Positions 56,570 through 64,000 are shown, numbered from the stretch's first letter. The stretch: DNA of 64,000 nt from an uncultured Nocardioides sp. (GCF_947489365.1 NZ_CANLDB010000001.1:62001-126000); one strand, 5' to 3'. Program-made: numbers and translations. The notes: generated by a model not told the origin, from the sequence alone.

Positions 56570-57932
56570 AGGAGCTCTTGACGGCCTCGTACCGGTCCAG
56601 CGCCTCCTTGCGCTCCTCCTTGTGGTCCACGATCGGCGGCGGGTAGCCGACCCGGTCGCGGTCGTCGGCCGACGGCTCGTGGGGGTCGGCGACGTCCGCG
56701 AGCTCGGGAACCCACCGGCGGACGTACTCGCCCTGCGGATCGAACTTCTTGCCCTGCGTCGTGGGGTTGAAGATCCGGAAGAAGGGCGAGGCGTCGGTGC
56801 CGGACCCGGCGACCCACTGCCAGCCGTGGTTGTTGGAGGCGAGGTCGCCGTCCGCGAGCAGGTCCAGGAAGTGCCGCGCGCCGTGCTGCCACTCGACGTG
56901 GAGGTCCTTGACCAGGAAGCTCGCCGTGATCATCCGGAGCCGGTTGTGCATCCAGCCGCTCTGCTTGAGCTGTCGCATCCCGGCGTCGACGATCGGGAAG
57001 CCGGTGCGGCCCTCCCGCCACGCGTCGAAGGCCTCGCCCGGCTGGGCGTAGGCCATCCGCGCGAACTCCGGTTTGTAGTAGTCCCGGGCGGTCTCCGGGC
57101 GCCGGAACAGCACGTCCGCGTAGAACTCGCGCCACGCGATCTCGGTGCGGTAGGTCGACCGGCCCTTGCCGCTGCCCTTGGCCAGGTCGGCGAGCAGCGT
57201 GCGGGGGTGGACCTCGCCGTACTTGAGGTGCGTCGACATCCGCGAGGTCTTGTCGTGGTCGGGGCGGTCCCGCTCGTCGTCGTAGTCGGCGACGTCGTCG
57301 GCGAACGCGTGCCAGCGCTTCGTGGCGGCGTCCTCGCCGGCCTCCGGGATCGTCAGGTCGGCCGGCAGGTCGACGGTGGGGACGTCCACGGTCTTCTCGA
57401 GCTCCAGCCACGAGCCCCCCGTCGGGGCGTCGTACGGCGCCTCCCAGCCGATGTCGGCCCACGCCCGGGAGAAGGGGGTGAAGACCTGGTAGGCCTTGCC
57501 CGAGCCGTTCAGCACGCTGCCGGGCGCCACGGCGTACGGCGAGCCGACGCGCACCAGCTCGATGCCGGCCTTCTCCAGCTCCGCCTCGACCCGCTCGTCG
57601 CGCTCGCGGCCGTAGGGCCCGAAGTCCTCCGCGACGAACACCCGGGTCGCGTCGACCGCCTTGGCGGCGAGGACGACCTGCCGCTCCGGCTTGCCGCGGA
57701 CGACGGACAACGACGTCCTGCGCTTCCGCAGGGAGGCGTCGAGGCTGCGCAGCGAGTCGCAGAGGTAGGCGCGGCGGGAGACACCCGACGGCCCCCACAG
57801 GGCGGGGTCGAGGACGAACAGCGGCAGGACGGGTCCCGCCTCGCTGGCCTGCAGCAGGGCCGGGTTGTCGGCCAGGCGCAGGTCGCGTCGGAACCACATG
57901 ACGGCGGGCTCGGGGCCGGACTGGGTGCTCAC
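56568..57932 (-). CDS. phr: Deoxyribodipyrimidine photolyase
   Basis: 454 aa from GTG 57932; the track start at 58802 is spurious. The N-terminal antenna (PHR) domain is AVMWFRRDLRLADNPALLQAS. The FAD domain has the typical KYGEVHPRTLLADL, TYRTEIAWREFYADVLFRRPE, AWREGRTGFPIVDAGMRQLKQSGWMHNRLRMITASFLVKDL and NNHGWQWVAGSGTDASPFFRIFNP blocks. It repairs UV pyrimidine dimers with light energy. Divergent from ideR over a 90-bp shared region. Confidence 0.95.
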   Translation of the reverse strand: MSTQSGPEPAVMWFRRDLRLADNPALLQASEAGPVLPLFVLDPALWGPSGVSRRAYLCDSLRSLDASLRKRRTSLSVVRGKPERQVVLAAKAVDATRVFVAEDFGPYGRERDERVEAELEKAGIELVRVGSPYAVAPGSVLNGSGKAYQVFTPFSRAWADIGWEAPYDAPTGGSWLELEKTVDVPTVDLPADLTIPEAGEDAATKRWHAFADDVADYDDERDRPDHDKTSRMSTHLKYGEVHPRTLLADLAKGSGKGRSTYRTEIAWREFYADVLFRRPETARDYYKPEFARMAYAQPGEAFDAWREGRTGFPIVDAGMRQLKQSGWMHNRLRMITASFLVKDLHVEWQHGARHFLDLLADGDLASNNHGWQWVAGSGTDASPFFRIFNPTTQGKKFDPQGEYVRRWVPELADVADPHEPSADDRDRVGYPPPIVDHKEERKEALDRYEAVKSS

Positions 57933-58022
57933 CGTCCCTTCGTACCCTGCTGCCGTCCGCGGCAACAACGGCCCCGTGCGCGGGCGGTCGGCGGGGTGGA
58001 CCCGATAGGACACAATGGGGCC

Positions 58023-58709
58023 GTGAGCGACCTGATCGACACCACCGAGATGTACCTCCGGACGATCTACGAGCTCGTCGAGGAGGACATCGTCCCGCTG
58101 CGCGCCCGCATCGCCGAGCGCCTGCACCAGAGCGGGCCGACGGTGTCGCAGACGGTGGCCCGGATGGAGCGCGACGGCCTGCTGACCGTCGAGGGGGACC
58201 GCCACCTCGAGCTGACCCCCGAGGGCCGCAGGCTCGCGACGCGGGTGATGCGCAAGCACCGCCTCGCCGAGCGACTGCTCACCGACGTCATCGGCCTCGA
58301 GTGGGAGCTCGTCCACGAGGAGGCGTGCCGCTGGGAGCACGTCATGTCGGAGACCGTCGAGCGTCGCCTCCTCGAGCTGCTCGACAACCCCACCTCCTCG
58401 CCGTACGGCAACCCGATCCCGGGCCTCGACGAGCTGGGCCAGACCGCGCCCGCCGAGAGCTTCATGGAGGGCGTCCAGCCGCTGTCCAGCGCCGCCGGGG
58501 ACGACGAGTCCCGCGTCCACGTCCGCCGGATCTCCGAGGAGATGCAGAAGGACGAGCAGCTCATGTCGGCCCTCCGCCGCGTCGGCGCGCTGCCCGACAA
58601 GACCGTCGTCGTCGCCGCCACCGAGCAGGGCGTCCTCGTCGGCTCCGGCGGCGAGACCGCCGAGATCGTCCCCGAGGCCGCCGACCACATCTTCGTCAGC
58701 AAGCTCTGA
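58023..58709 (+). CDS. ideR: Iron-dependent repressor IdeR/DtxR
   Basis: 228 aa from GTG 58023; the track start at 56622 is antisense to phr. It aligns with DtxR nearly residue for residue: SDLIDTTEMYLRTIYEL, ARIAERLHQSGPTVSQTVARMERDGLL, RKHRLAERLLTDVIGL and EACRWEHVMS. All ligands are present at DtxR numbering: Met10, His79, Glu83, His98, Cys102, Glu105 and His106. It represses siderophore and iron-uptake genes when bound to Fe(II). CACAAT sits exactly 6 bases before the GTG (leaderless). Confidence 0.95.
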   Translation: MSDLIDTTEMYLRTIYELVEEDIVPLRARIAERLHQSGPTVSQTVARMERDGLLTVEGDRHLELTPEGRRLATRVMRKHRLAERLLTDVIGLEWELVHEEACRWEHVMSETVERRLLELLDNPTSSPYGNPIPGLDELGQTAPAESFMEGVQPLSSAAGDDESRVHVRRISEEMQKDEQLMSALRRVGALPDKTVVVAATEQGVLVGSGGETAEIVPEAADHIFVSKL

Positions 58710-58725
58710 CGCTGCCGCCCCACGG

Positions 58726-58821
58726 GCCGAGTCGGCACGTCTGCGCAGCTCTGAGGGGTCGAGTCGGCACGTCTGCGCAGCTCTGGGGTGTCGAGTCGGC
58801 ACATGTGAGCGCGCGCCGGTG
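58726..58821. repeat. Three copies of the 32-bp GTCGAGTCGGCACGTCTGCG module
   Basis: Units begin at 58726, 58758 and 58790 (exact 32-bp spacing). The third is truncated after CACATGTGAGCG. They are of the same family and forward orientation as 35971-36098, immediately downstream of ideR. 58822-58990 holds no gene or repeat I can identify. Confidence 0.8.
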
Positions 58822-58992
58822 TACGCCGGCCGCTCGCGGCCGACTGGCTCGCCGCATCACTCGTCGTGCAGACCAACCCTCTCGGGCCGGCCGCCTGTCG
58901 GCTCCCTCGCCGTCCCTCCCGATCGCCGAGTCGGCAGAAGCCGCCCTCGCTCGCCAGGGCTCGCTCGGTGCGTTTCAGCCGACTCGGCTCGG

Positions 58993-59216
58993 GTGCCACT
59001 CCACGCGGTCCGACCTCCCGCCGGGTGCCACTCGGTGCGGGCTGACCTCCCGCCGGGTGCCACTCGATGCGGTCCGACCTCCCGCCCGGTGCCACTCCAC
59101 GCGGTCCGACCTCCCGCCCGGTGCCACTCCACGCGGTCCGACCTCCCGCCCGGTGCCACTCGGTGCGGGCTGACCTCCCGCCGGGTGCCGCTCTGGGCGG
59201 TCGTCCGCCTCACCGG
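58993..59216. repeat. 32-bp tandem array (GTGCCACTC module), six full copies plus a degenerate seventh
   Basis: Units start at 58993, 59025, 59057, 59089, 59121 and 59153, with a decayed one at 59185. Each is 32 bp (GTGCCACTCCACGCGGTCCGACCTCCCGCCGG), with three versions of bases 9-22 (CCACGCGGTCC/CGGTGCGGGCT/CGATGCGGTCC). No spacers, so not CRISPR. There is no ORF with protein-like content. Confidence 0.9.
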
Positions 59217-59262
59217 GTCTTGACGAGGCGGACTCGCTGCGCTCGTCGGCTGCTCGACTACC
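59215..59262. repeat. REP-like intergenic element, copy C
   Basis: GGGTCTTGACGAGGCGGACTC...GCTGCTCGACTACC, a diverged copy of the 28294 and 39244 elements, directly after the 32-bp array and 12 bp before the sirtuin stop. Confidence 0.6.
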
Positions 59263-59273
59263 GGTAGCGGGCG

Positions 59274-60104
59274 TCAGCCGAGCAGGTCGGTGAGGAACCC
59301 GCTGCACCCCGCGTCGACGGTGTACGTCGCGAGCTCGTCGCCGCGGGTGGTGCCGCGGTTGACGATGACCACCGGGGTGCCGTTCTTCGCCGCGCGCTTC
59401 ACGAACCGCAGCCCGCTCATCACCGCGAGCGACGAGCCCGCCACGAGCAGGGCGCCGTCCGTCGCAGCCAGCGACTCGACGGCGTCGTAGCAGCGCTGCA
59501 CCCGGTCCTTCGGCACGTTCTCGCCGAAGAACACCACGTGCGGCTTGAGGATCCCGCCGCACGCCTCGCAGTCGGGGACGACGAACCCGGCGGTCTCCTC
59601 CAGCGCCACGTCGCCGTCCGGCCTGACGTCGACGTCGCGGTGCTCCTCGACCCAGCCCGGGTTGAGCACGGTCATCCGGGCGTGCAGGTCGGCGCGCGGG
59701 GACGTCGTCCGGCAGTCGAGGCAGACCACCTCGGCGATCCGGCCGTGGAGGGCCACGAGGCTGCGCGACCCGGCCTGCTCGTGCAGGCCGTCGACGTTCT
59801 GGGTGATCAGCAGCGTCGGGTCCAGCGCGGCGAGCGCGCGGTGGCCGGGGTTGGGGTCGGCGGCGCGCATCCGTCCCCACCCCACGTGGCTGCGCGCCCA
59901 GTAGCGCTGGCGGGAGGCGTGGCCGGAGACGAACTCCTGGTAGGTCATCGGCTGCCGCGCCACGGAGCCCGGGCCGCGGTAGTCGGGGATGCCCGAGTCG
60001 GTCGACAGACCGGCGCCCGTGAGGACGACCAGGGGCCGGTCGGCCAGCAGCGCCAGCGCGGCGGTGCGCCCGTCGGTCGTCGTCGTGCCGGACGAGTGGA
60101 TCAC
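59274..60104 (-). CDS. Sir2-family NAD-dependent deacylase
   Basis: 276 aa from GTG 60104. NAD-binding LVVLTGAGLSTDSGIPDYRGPG, the catalytic pocket TQNVDGLHEQAG and LHGRIAEVVCLDC, and zinc Cys pairs CLDC and CEACG are all present. It ends with LVAGSSLAVMSGL and VIVNRGTTRGDE. It removes acyl groups from lysines, producing O-acyl-ADP-ribose. It overlaps the DUF2277 gene by GTGA. The macro-domain protein at 40.4 kb could act on its product. Confidence 0.9.
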   Translation of the reverse strand: MIHSSGTTTTDGRTAALALLADRPLVVLTGAGLSTDSGIPDYRGPGSVARQPMTYQEFVSGHASRQRYWARSHVGWGRMRAADPNPGHRALAALDPTLLITQNVDGLHEQAGSRSLVALHGRIAEVVCLDCRTTSPRADLHARMTVLNPGWVEEHRDVDVRPDGDVALEETAGFVVPDCEACGGILKPHVVFFGENVPKDRVQRCYDAVESLAATDGALLVAGSSLAVMSGLRFVKRAAKNGTPVVIVNRGTTRGDELATYTVDAGCSGFLTDLLG

Positions 60105-60370
60105 GCGCCGTAGCGGACCGCGGCCCGCGCCCTCGCCTTGGCGGCCTCGACCTCGCGGTCCTTCGGCGGGGCGACGGTCACCAGCCGGTCGAGCAGGCGC
60201 TGGGTGGTCGCGGCGATCTCGGCAACGGCCTCGTCGTACGCCGCGGCGTTCGCGGTCGACGGCTTGCTGGCCCCGCCGACCTTGCGGACGTACTGCAGCG
60301 CCGCCGCCGAGACCTCGTCCGGCGTGGCCGGCGGTGCAAAGTTGTTGAGCGGGCGGATGTTGCGGCACAT
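60101..60370 (-). CDS. DUF2277-family protein
   Basis: 89 aa from ATG 60370: MCRNIRPLNNFAPPATPDEVSAAALQYVRKVGG is the characteristic DUF2277 start. The family is widespread in actinobacteria and uncharacterised; the Cys-Arg-Asn motif is near the N-terminus. TACGCT lies exactly 6 bases before the ATG (leaderless). It is coupled to the sirtuin, so a shared process (e.g. protein acylation or stress) is possible but unproven. Confidence 0.85.
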   Translation of the reverse strand: MCRNIRPLNNFAPPATPDEVSAAALQYVRKVGGASKPSTANAAAYDEAVAEIAATTQRLLDRLVTVAPPKDREVEAAKARARAAVRYGA

Positions 60371-60452
60371 GCGGCGAGCGTACGTCGACCGGCCGGGCCC
60401 CGGCAGGCCTCCGAGGCCGAGGTGTCCCGGCCGGGGCTGGCAGGATCGGGGC

Positions 60453-61610
60453 ATGGCTGACCGCGACCTCGACCTCGTCCTGCTCGGCGCGACCGGCTTC
60501 ACCGGGGGCCTCACGGCCGACTACCTGGCCGCCCACGCCCCCGACGGGCTGCGCTGGGCGCTGGCGGGCCGCAGCGCCGACAAGCTCGCCGCCGTCCGCG
60601 ACCGGCTCGGCCTGCCCGACCTCGAGCTGGTCGTCGTCGACTCCTCGGACCCCGCGGGCCTCGCCGCCATGGCCGCCCGCACCCGCCTGGTCGTCACCAC
60701 CGTCGGGCCGTACCAGGCGTACGGCGAGCCGCTCGTCGCCGCCTGCGCGGCGGCCGGGACCGACTACTGCGACCTCACCGGCGAGCCCGAGTTCGTGGAC
60801 CGCATGTACGTCGCCCACCACGAGACCGCGGTCGCCAGCGGCGCCCGCCTCGTGCACTGCTGCGGCTTCGACTCCATCCCGCACGACCTCGGCGTGCTCC
60901 ACGCGGTGGACCGCCTGCCCGACGACCAGCCGATCACGGCGTACGGCGTGGTCCGGGCCAGCGGCACCTTCTCGGGGGGCACCTTCCACTCCGCGGTCGG
61001 CGCGTTCTCGCGGGCCGGCGAGATGCGTAAGGCGCACGCCGCCCGTCGCCAGGCCGAGCCCCGGCCGGAGGGCGGCCGCCGGTCGCGCGCGGTCGGCACC
61101 CGTCCCCGCCGCGACTCGCGCCTGGGGTTCTGGCTGCTGCCGCTGCCCACCATCGACCCCATGGTCGTCGCCAGGAGCGGCGCCGCGCTGGCGTCCTACG
61201 GCCCCGACTTCCGTTACTCCCACTACGCCGGGACGAAGACCCTGCCGTACGCCGTCGGTGGGCTGGTCGGGGCCGGGGCGGTGGGGCTGGCGGCGCAGGT
61301 GCCGCTGACGCGCAGGGCGATGCTCTCGCTCGTCAAGCAGGGCGACGGGCCCGACGAGGAGCGTCGCGCGCGCTCCCGCTTCAGCGTGGACGTCGTCGCG
61401 AGCGCCGGCGACACCACCGTCCACACCCGCGTCAGCGGGGGCGACCCCGGCTACACCGAGACCGCGAAGATGCTCGCCGAGTCCGCCCTGTGCCTGCTGG
61501 CCGACGACGTGCCGACCACGGCCGGCCAGGTCACCACGGCCCAGGCGATGGGACAGCCCCTGATCGCGCGGCTGGAGGCCGCGGGGATGCGGTTCGAGAC
61601 CGTCGCCTGA
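60453..61610 (+). CDS. Saccharopine dehydrogenase-like oxidoreductase (enoyl reductase type)
   Basis: 385 aa from ATG 60453. Rossmann motif VLLGATGFTGGLTADYLA at ~10, DLTGEPEFVDRMY and CCGFDSIPHDLG. The C-terminal half is similar to M. tuberculosis Rv2449c/trans-acting enoyl reductases, which have NADPH-dependent roles in lipid synthesis. CAGGAT lies 6 bases before the ATG (leaderless). Substrate unknown. Confidence 0.85.
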   Translation: MADRDLDLVLLGATGFTGGLTADYLAAHAPDGLRWALAGRSADKLAAVRDRLGLPDLELVVVDSSDPAGLAAMAARTRLVVTTVGPYQAYGEPLVAACAAAGTDYCDLTGEPEFVDRMYVAHHETAVASGARLVHCCGFDSIPHDLGVLHAVDRLPDDQPITAYGVVRASGTFSGGTFHSAVGAFSRAGEMRKAHAARRQAEPRPEGGRRSRAVGTRPRRDSRLGFWLLPLPTIDPMVVARSGAALASYGPDFRYSHYAGTKTLPYAVGGLVGAGAVGLAAQVPLTRRAMLSLVKQGDGPDEERRARSRFSVDVVASAGDTTVHTRVSGGDPGYTETAKMLAESALCLLADDVPTTAGQVTTAQAMGQPLIARLEAAGMRFETVA

Positions 61611-61622
61611 GCCCCGGGGACC

Positions 61623-62110
61623 TCACCCGGCGGAGTCGAACTCCTCCTGGCTGGGGACCTCGACGTCGCTGAACTCGGCCTCCGTGAACCGGACCGGGAT
61701 CACGTCGCGCAGGGAGGGGGCGTTCTCGAAGGCGTAGGCGACCTCCACGAAGTAGCCGGCGCGGAGCCCGTCGCCCGAGGCGATCACCCGCTGCTCGGGG
61801 GCGAGACGGACCACCCCGTCGGTCGGGACCTCGACCGGGCCGTCGGGCAGGACGACGTCGATGCGTCCGTCGTCGGTGATGATCTCGACGTCCGTGAGCG
61901 CGTCGGCCTCCGTGGCCTCGTTGACCAGCGTGGCGACGAGCGTCCCGTTGACTCCCCGTCCGTGACGAGGGTGGCGTTCAGGACGTTCATGCGGTCGGAC
62001 CGGACGACGCCGACCGGCGGGTTGTCCTGGGCGTCGTCACCGGAGCAGCTCGCGAGCAGCATCGGCATCAGGGCGGCGGCGGTGACGGGGGCGAGGCGAC
62101 GGAGACGCAC
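61623..62110 (-). pseudogene. Secreted lipoprotein gene with a single-base frameshift
   Basis: The 5' part (from GTG 62110, GAAGG upstream) encodes a lipobox signal (ALMPMLLASCSGDDAQ) and NPPVGVVRSDRMNVLNATLVTDGE. The other half reads in a different frame: VNGTLVATLVNEATEAD... VRLAPEQRVIASGDGLRAGYFVEVAYAF... EEFDSAG. Restoring one base near 61952 (plus-strand CTCCCC where CCTCCCC is expected) would join them into one ~163-aa DUF4352-like lipoprotein. It may be a real disruption or a homopolymer sequencing error. Confidence 0.75.
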
Positions 62111-62218
62111 GGGACGACCTTCTCTCGGGCGAGGAGGCCGAGCGGCCACCGTCGCGGGACGCTACCGGCCCGGCCAAGCGGCGCGGTCCCGGCGCGGCGG
62201 TCTGCCCAGGACGACGAA

Positions 62219-62252
62219 GCGCCCCACCTCGCATGGGGTCGAGGTGAGGCGC
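62219..62252. terminator. 13-bp inverted repeat between lipoprotein and tRNA-Arg
   Basis: GCGCCCCACCTCG/CGAGGTGAGGCGC with loop CATGGGGT and one mismatched pair. It is a probable terminator for tRNA-Arg, which is transcribed toward it. Confidence 0.55.
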
Positions 62253-62271
62253 GAGCCCCACCGTACGACGG

Positions 62272-62295
62272 CCGTCTGTGAGCGCTCACAGACGG
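62272..62295. terminator. 24-bp perfect palindrome near tRNA-Arg
   Basis: CCGTCTGTGAGC/GCTCACAGACGG is an uninterrupted 24-bp dyad, 35 bp beyond the tRNA-Arg 3' end. It could be a terminator or a protein-binding site; part of its sequence (GTCTGTGAGCG) also occurs at the 28241 hairpin. Confidence 0.55.
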
Positions 62296-62329
62296 ACGGC
62301 CACCGGACGCACGGAGGGCGCGGAGCGGG

Positions 62330-62402
62330 TGCCCCCGGCAGGAGTCGAACCTGCGACCTTTCGCTTAGGAGGCGGCTGCTCTATCCGCTGAGCTACGGGG
62401 GC
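62330..62402 (-). tRNA. trnR: tRNA-Arg (CCU anticodon)
   Basis: 73-nt cloverleaf: acceptor GCCCCCG/CGGGGGC, D arm GCTC/GAGC, anticodon loop CTCCTAA (anticodon CCT), T arm GCAGG-TTCGACT-CCTGC, discriminator A. The anticodon stem GCCGC/GCGAA has only three clean pairs (two mismatches at its base), worse than usual. CCA is not encoded. Single isolated tRNA gene. Confidence 0.92.
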
Positions 62403-62543
62403 CGGCGTCCGGGCGACATCCTGGCATCCGGCCCTGGTTTTTGTCCGAGCGGGCCGCCCGACGCATGATGTGGGCTGGATCCGTACTGTCGATGATCGGC
62501 GGGTCGGTCGTGATCCGGCCGACATTGACGCCCTGGAGTCCCC

Positions 62544-63713
62544 GTGAGCAAGCGCCGCGCACCCAAGCGCAAGGCCAGCCGAGCCCGCAAGCCCCGCCAG
62601 CACACCGTGGCGACGGTGATCGCGACCTCGACCCTGGGCCTCGCGCTCGCCACCGGTGTCGGTGTCACGACCGTCTACAACCACCTCAACGGCAACCTCG
62701 ACGTGATGGACGTGGCCAACCAGCTCACGGACCGCCCCGAGAAGGTGGACGTGTCCGGCCCGATGGAGCCGCTCAACATCCTCGTCATGGGCTCGGACTC
62801 CCGCGACGGCGAGGGCAACGACATCGACGGCCTGACCGGCGGCGGCCAGCGCTCCGACACCACGATGATCCTGCACGTCTCCGCCGACCGCGAGCGCGCG
62901 TTCGGCGTCAGCCTCCCGCGTGACGCGATGGTCGACCGCCCGGAGTGCACCACCGAGGACGGCGAGAAGATCCCCGGGGAGAACCCGGCGATGTTCAACA
63001 CGGCCTACGCGTACGGCGGCCCCGCGTGCACCATCCAGACCGTCGAGCAGCTCACCGGCATCCGCATCGACCACTTCGTCGACATCGACTTCGGTGGGTT
63101 CGAGTCCATGGTCGACGCCATCGACGGCGTCGAGGTCTGCATCCCGACGACCGTGGACGACCCCGCCCACGACATCTACCTCGAGGCCGGGACCCGCGAG
63201 CTCGAGGGCCGCGAGGCGCTCGCCTACGTCCGCGAGCGCTACCAGCTCTCCTCCAACTCCGACATCGGGCGCATGAAGCGTCAGCAGGCGTTCGTCGCGT
63301 CGATGGCCAACAAGCTGGTCTCCGCCGACACGCTGTCCCGCCCCGACCGGCTGGTCTCGTTCCTCAACGCGGCCACCAAGTCCGTGACGCTCGACCCCGA
63401 CCTCGACTCGGTGGGCAAGCTGAGCGACCTCGGCCTGCAGTTCCGCAACACGGGCCTGAACAAGATCCGGTTCATCACGGTGCCGATCGCGGCCTACGAG
63501 CCCGACCCGAACCGTCTGGTCTGGACCTCCGACGCCGACGCGCTGTGGGACAAGATCATCAACGACGAGCCCATCGGGGCCGACCTCAGCGAGGGCGTCA
63601 TCACCGCGGCCAAGCCGCAGGGCGGCAGCACCGGCGACGGCAGCGGTGACAAGGGCGGCGCGACCTCCGAGGAGGAGGCCGAGCAGCTCGCCGCCAACGG
63701 CCTCTGCACGTGA
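62544..63713 (+). CDS. LytR-CpsA-Psr (LCP) family cell-wall ligase
   Basis: 389 aa from GTG 62544. A basic cytoplasmic start and signal-anchor (VATVIATSTLGLALATGVGVTTVY) lead to the extracellular LCP domain. Conserved residues are visible: LNILVMGSDSRDG, RSDTTMILHVSA, VSLPRDAMVD and YVRERYQLSSNSDIGRMKRQQAFV. LCP enzymes transfer cell-wall polymers (e.g. arabinogalactan, teichoic acid) from lipid carriers to peptidoglycan. The -10-like TACTGT (62484) or TTGTCC-17-CATGAT (62441-62469) may serve as promoter. It overlaps a short downstream gene. Confidence 0.93.
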   Translation: MSKRRAPKRKASRARKPRQHTVATVIATSTLGLALATGVGVTTVYNHLNGNLDVMDVANQLTDRPEKVDVSGPMEPLNILVMGSDSRDGEGNDIDGLTGGGQRSDTTMILHVSADRERAFGVSLPRDAMVDRPECTTEDGEKIPGENPAMFNTAYAYGGPACTIQTVEQLTGIRIDHFVDIDFGGFESMVDAIDGVEVCIPTTVDDPAHDIYLEAGTRELEGREALAYVRERYQLSSNSDIGRMKRQQAFVASMANKLVSADTLSRPDRLVSFLNAATKSVTLDPDLDSVGKLSDLGLQFRNTGLNKIRFITVPIAAYEPDPNRLVWTSDADALWDKIINDEPIGADLSEGVITAAKPQGGSTGDGSGDKGGATSEEEAEQLAANGLCT

Positions 63714-63907
63714 CCGGTCCGGGCTCCGGCGCGGGCCCCGCGACGGAGTCCGACTGGCAGCGCCGTCGACGTCTCGCCGAGGTCTTCGGCGAGGTGCTGC
63801 CCCAGACCACCCGCGACGAGCGGGACCCGGGCGAGGACGCCCCGCGCGACGGCGGGTCGGCGGGCGACCGCTGGCTGCGCGAGCAGGTCCCGCCCCACCA
63901 CGGCTGA
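63710..63907 (+). CDS. Small hypothetical protein coupled to the LCP gene
   Basis: 65 aa from GTG 63710, overlapping the LCP stop (GTGA). Charged Arg/Asp/Glu composition with a helix-like start (SDWQRRRRLAEVFGEVLPQTTRDE) and end (RWLREQVPPHHG). No signal or membrane segment. Such small cytoplasmic partners occur in other actinobacteria, but I do not recognise a named family. Confidence 0.7.
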   Translation: MTGPGSGAGPATESDWQRRRRLAEVFGEVLPQTTRDERDPGEDAPRDGGSAGDRWLREQVPPHHG

Positions 63908-63921
63908 GCGAGCCGCCCGGG

Positions 63922-63940
63922 CGACCGTCCGGGACGGTCG
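63922..63940. terminator. Terminator between convergent genes
   Basis: 8-bp perfect stem CGACCGTC/GACGGTCG with loop CGG, placed between the LCP unit and the convergent partial gene at the window end. Confidence 0.6.
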
Positions 63941-63952
63941 TGTCCGGGGTGG

Positions 63953-64000
63953 TCAGCCCTTGTGGCTGCCCTCCGAGGGCTGGGCCGGGCTGCCGCTGCC
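63953..64000 (-). CDS. C-terminus of a minus-strand protein (start beyond window)
   Basis: 15 residues in frame before a TGA at 63955-63953: GSGSPAQPSEGSHKG. It is consistent with a disordered tail but too short to identify. The terminator at 63922-63940 supports a real 3' end. Confidence 0.4.
   Translation of the reverse strand, partial: GSGSPAQPSEGSHKG

Noticed and set aside
56622-58022. Extension of IdeR to a 695-aa protein
   Set aside because: It is antisense to the photolyase; DtxR numbering of metal ligands from GTG 58023 is exact.
58993-59216. Possible CRISPR array (regular 32-bp repeats)
   Set aside because: Repeats are contiguous with no spacers, and no cas genes are present in the window.

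Overview
The window is chromosomal DNA from a high-GC actinobacterium, most likely a Nocardioides-like member of the Nocardioidaceae. The reasons are a very GC-rich third codon position, frequent GTG starts, many GTGA/ATGA gene overlaps, an IdeR that keeps every DtxR metal ligand, an actinobacterial-type SerC, an Rv3722c-like aminotransferase, and a complete mce operon inside the classical rplKAJL-rpoBC region. No prophage, insertion sequence, CRISPR array or rRNA operon was seen. The genus is inferred, not proven.

Layout. 1-3.2 kb (minus): aminotransferase, adenosine deaminase and two DUF4190-type membrane proteins. 3.2-8.2 kb (plus): tRNA-Trp, secE, nusG, rplK, rplA, then about 0.9 kb of intergenic repeats, the L10 leader, rplJ and rplL. 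8.2-20.5 kb (plus): a full lipid-import mce operon with its own ATPase (mceG), two YrbE permeases, MceA-F and two Mce-associated proteins. One of these carries a J-domain-like N-terminus. 20.5-28.2 kb: rpoB and rpoC. 28.4-35.9 kb (plus): a small acidic protein, a geranylgeranyl-reductase-family flavoprotein, an acyltransferase, a tandem Nudix protein, and a translationally coupled hydroxyacid-oxoacid transhydrogenase plus FAD/Fe-S D-2-hydroxyacid dehydrogenase. 36-42 kb: methyltransferase, secreted propeller-like protein, topoisomerase IB with a macro-domain protein, and an Old Yellow Enzyme. 42-48 kb: serC, a GNAT, and an ABC exporter facing a two-component system. 48-64 kb: a secreted peptidase-like protein, citrate synthase/pdxH, a GH13 glucosidase, two TetR regulators, photolyase/IdeR, a sirtuin with DUF2277, a saccharopine-dehydrogenase-like enzyme, a frameshifted lipoprotein, tRNA-Arg and an LCP cell-wall ligase.

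How the genes work together. The first half is mostly translation and transcription machinery interrupted by a lipid-uptake operon. In M. tuberculosis the lone mkl/mceG gene also sits between rplL and rpoB, so the placement may be an old arrangement. The second half holds small functional modules, many of which appear to be transcribed from leaderless promoters: a -10-like hexamer followed by exactly 6 (sometimes 7) bases and then the start codon.

Most unusual locus. Between pdxH and the GH13 gene (51.41-51.69 kb) an apparently independent promoter drives a 12-codon ORF. Its Shine-Dalgarno could pair with about 13 nt of the 16S 3' end. A hairpin covers its stop codon, and the locus ends in a three-way-junction RNA fold. 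It reads as a self-contained small transcript rather than the leader of a following gene. Also notable are two kinds of 32-bp-period intergenic arrays (35.97-36.21 kb and 58.99-59.20 kb) and a 128-bp inverted repeat family (6.1-6.7 kb and 42.2 kb).
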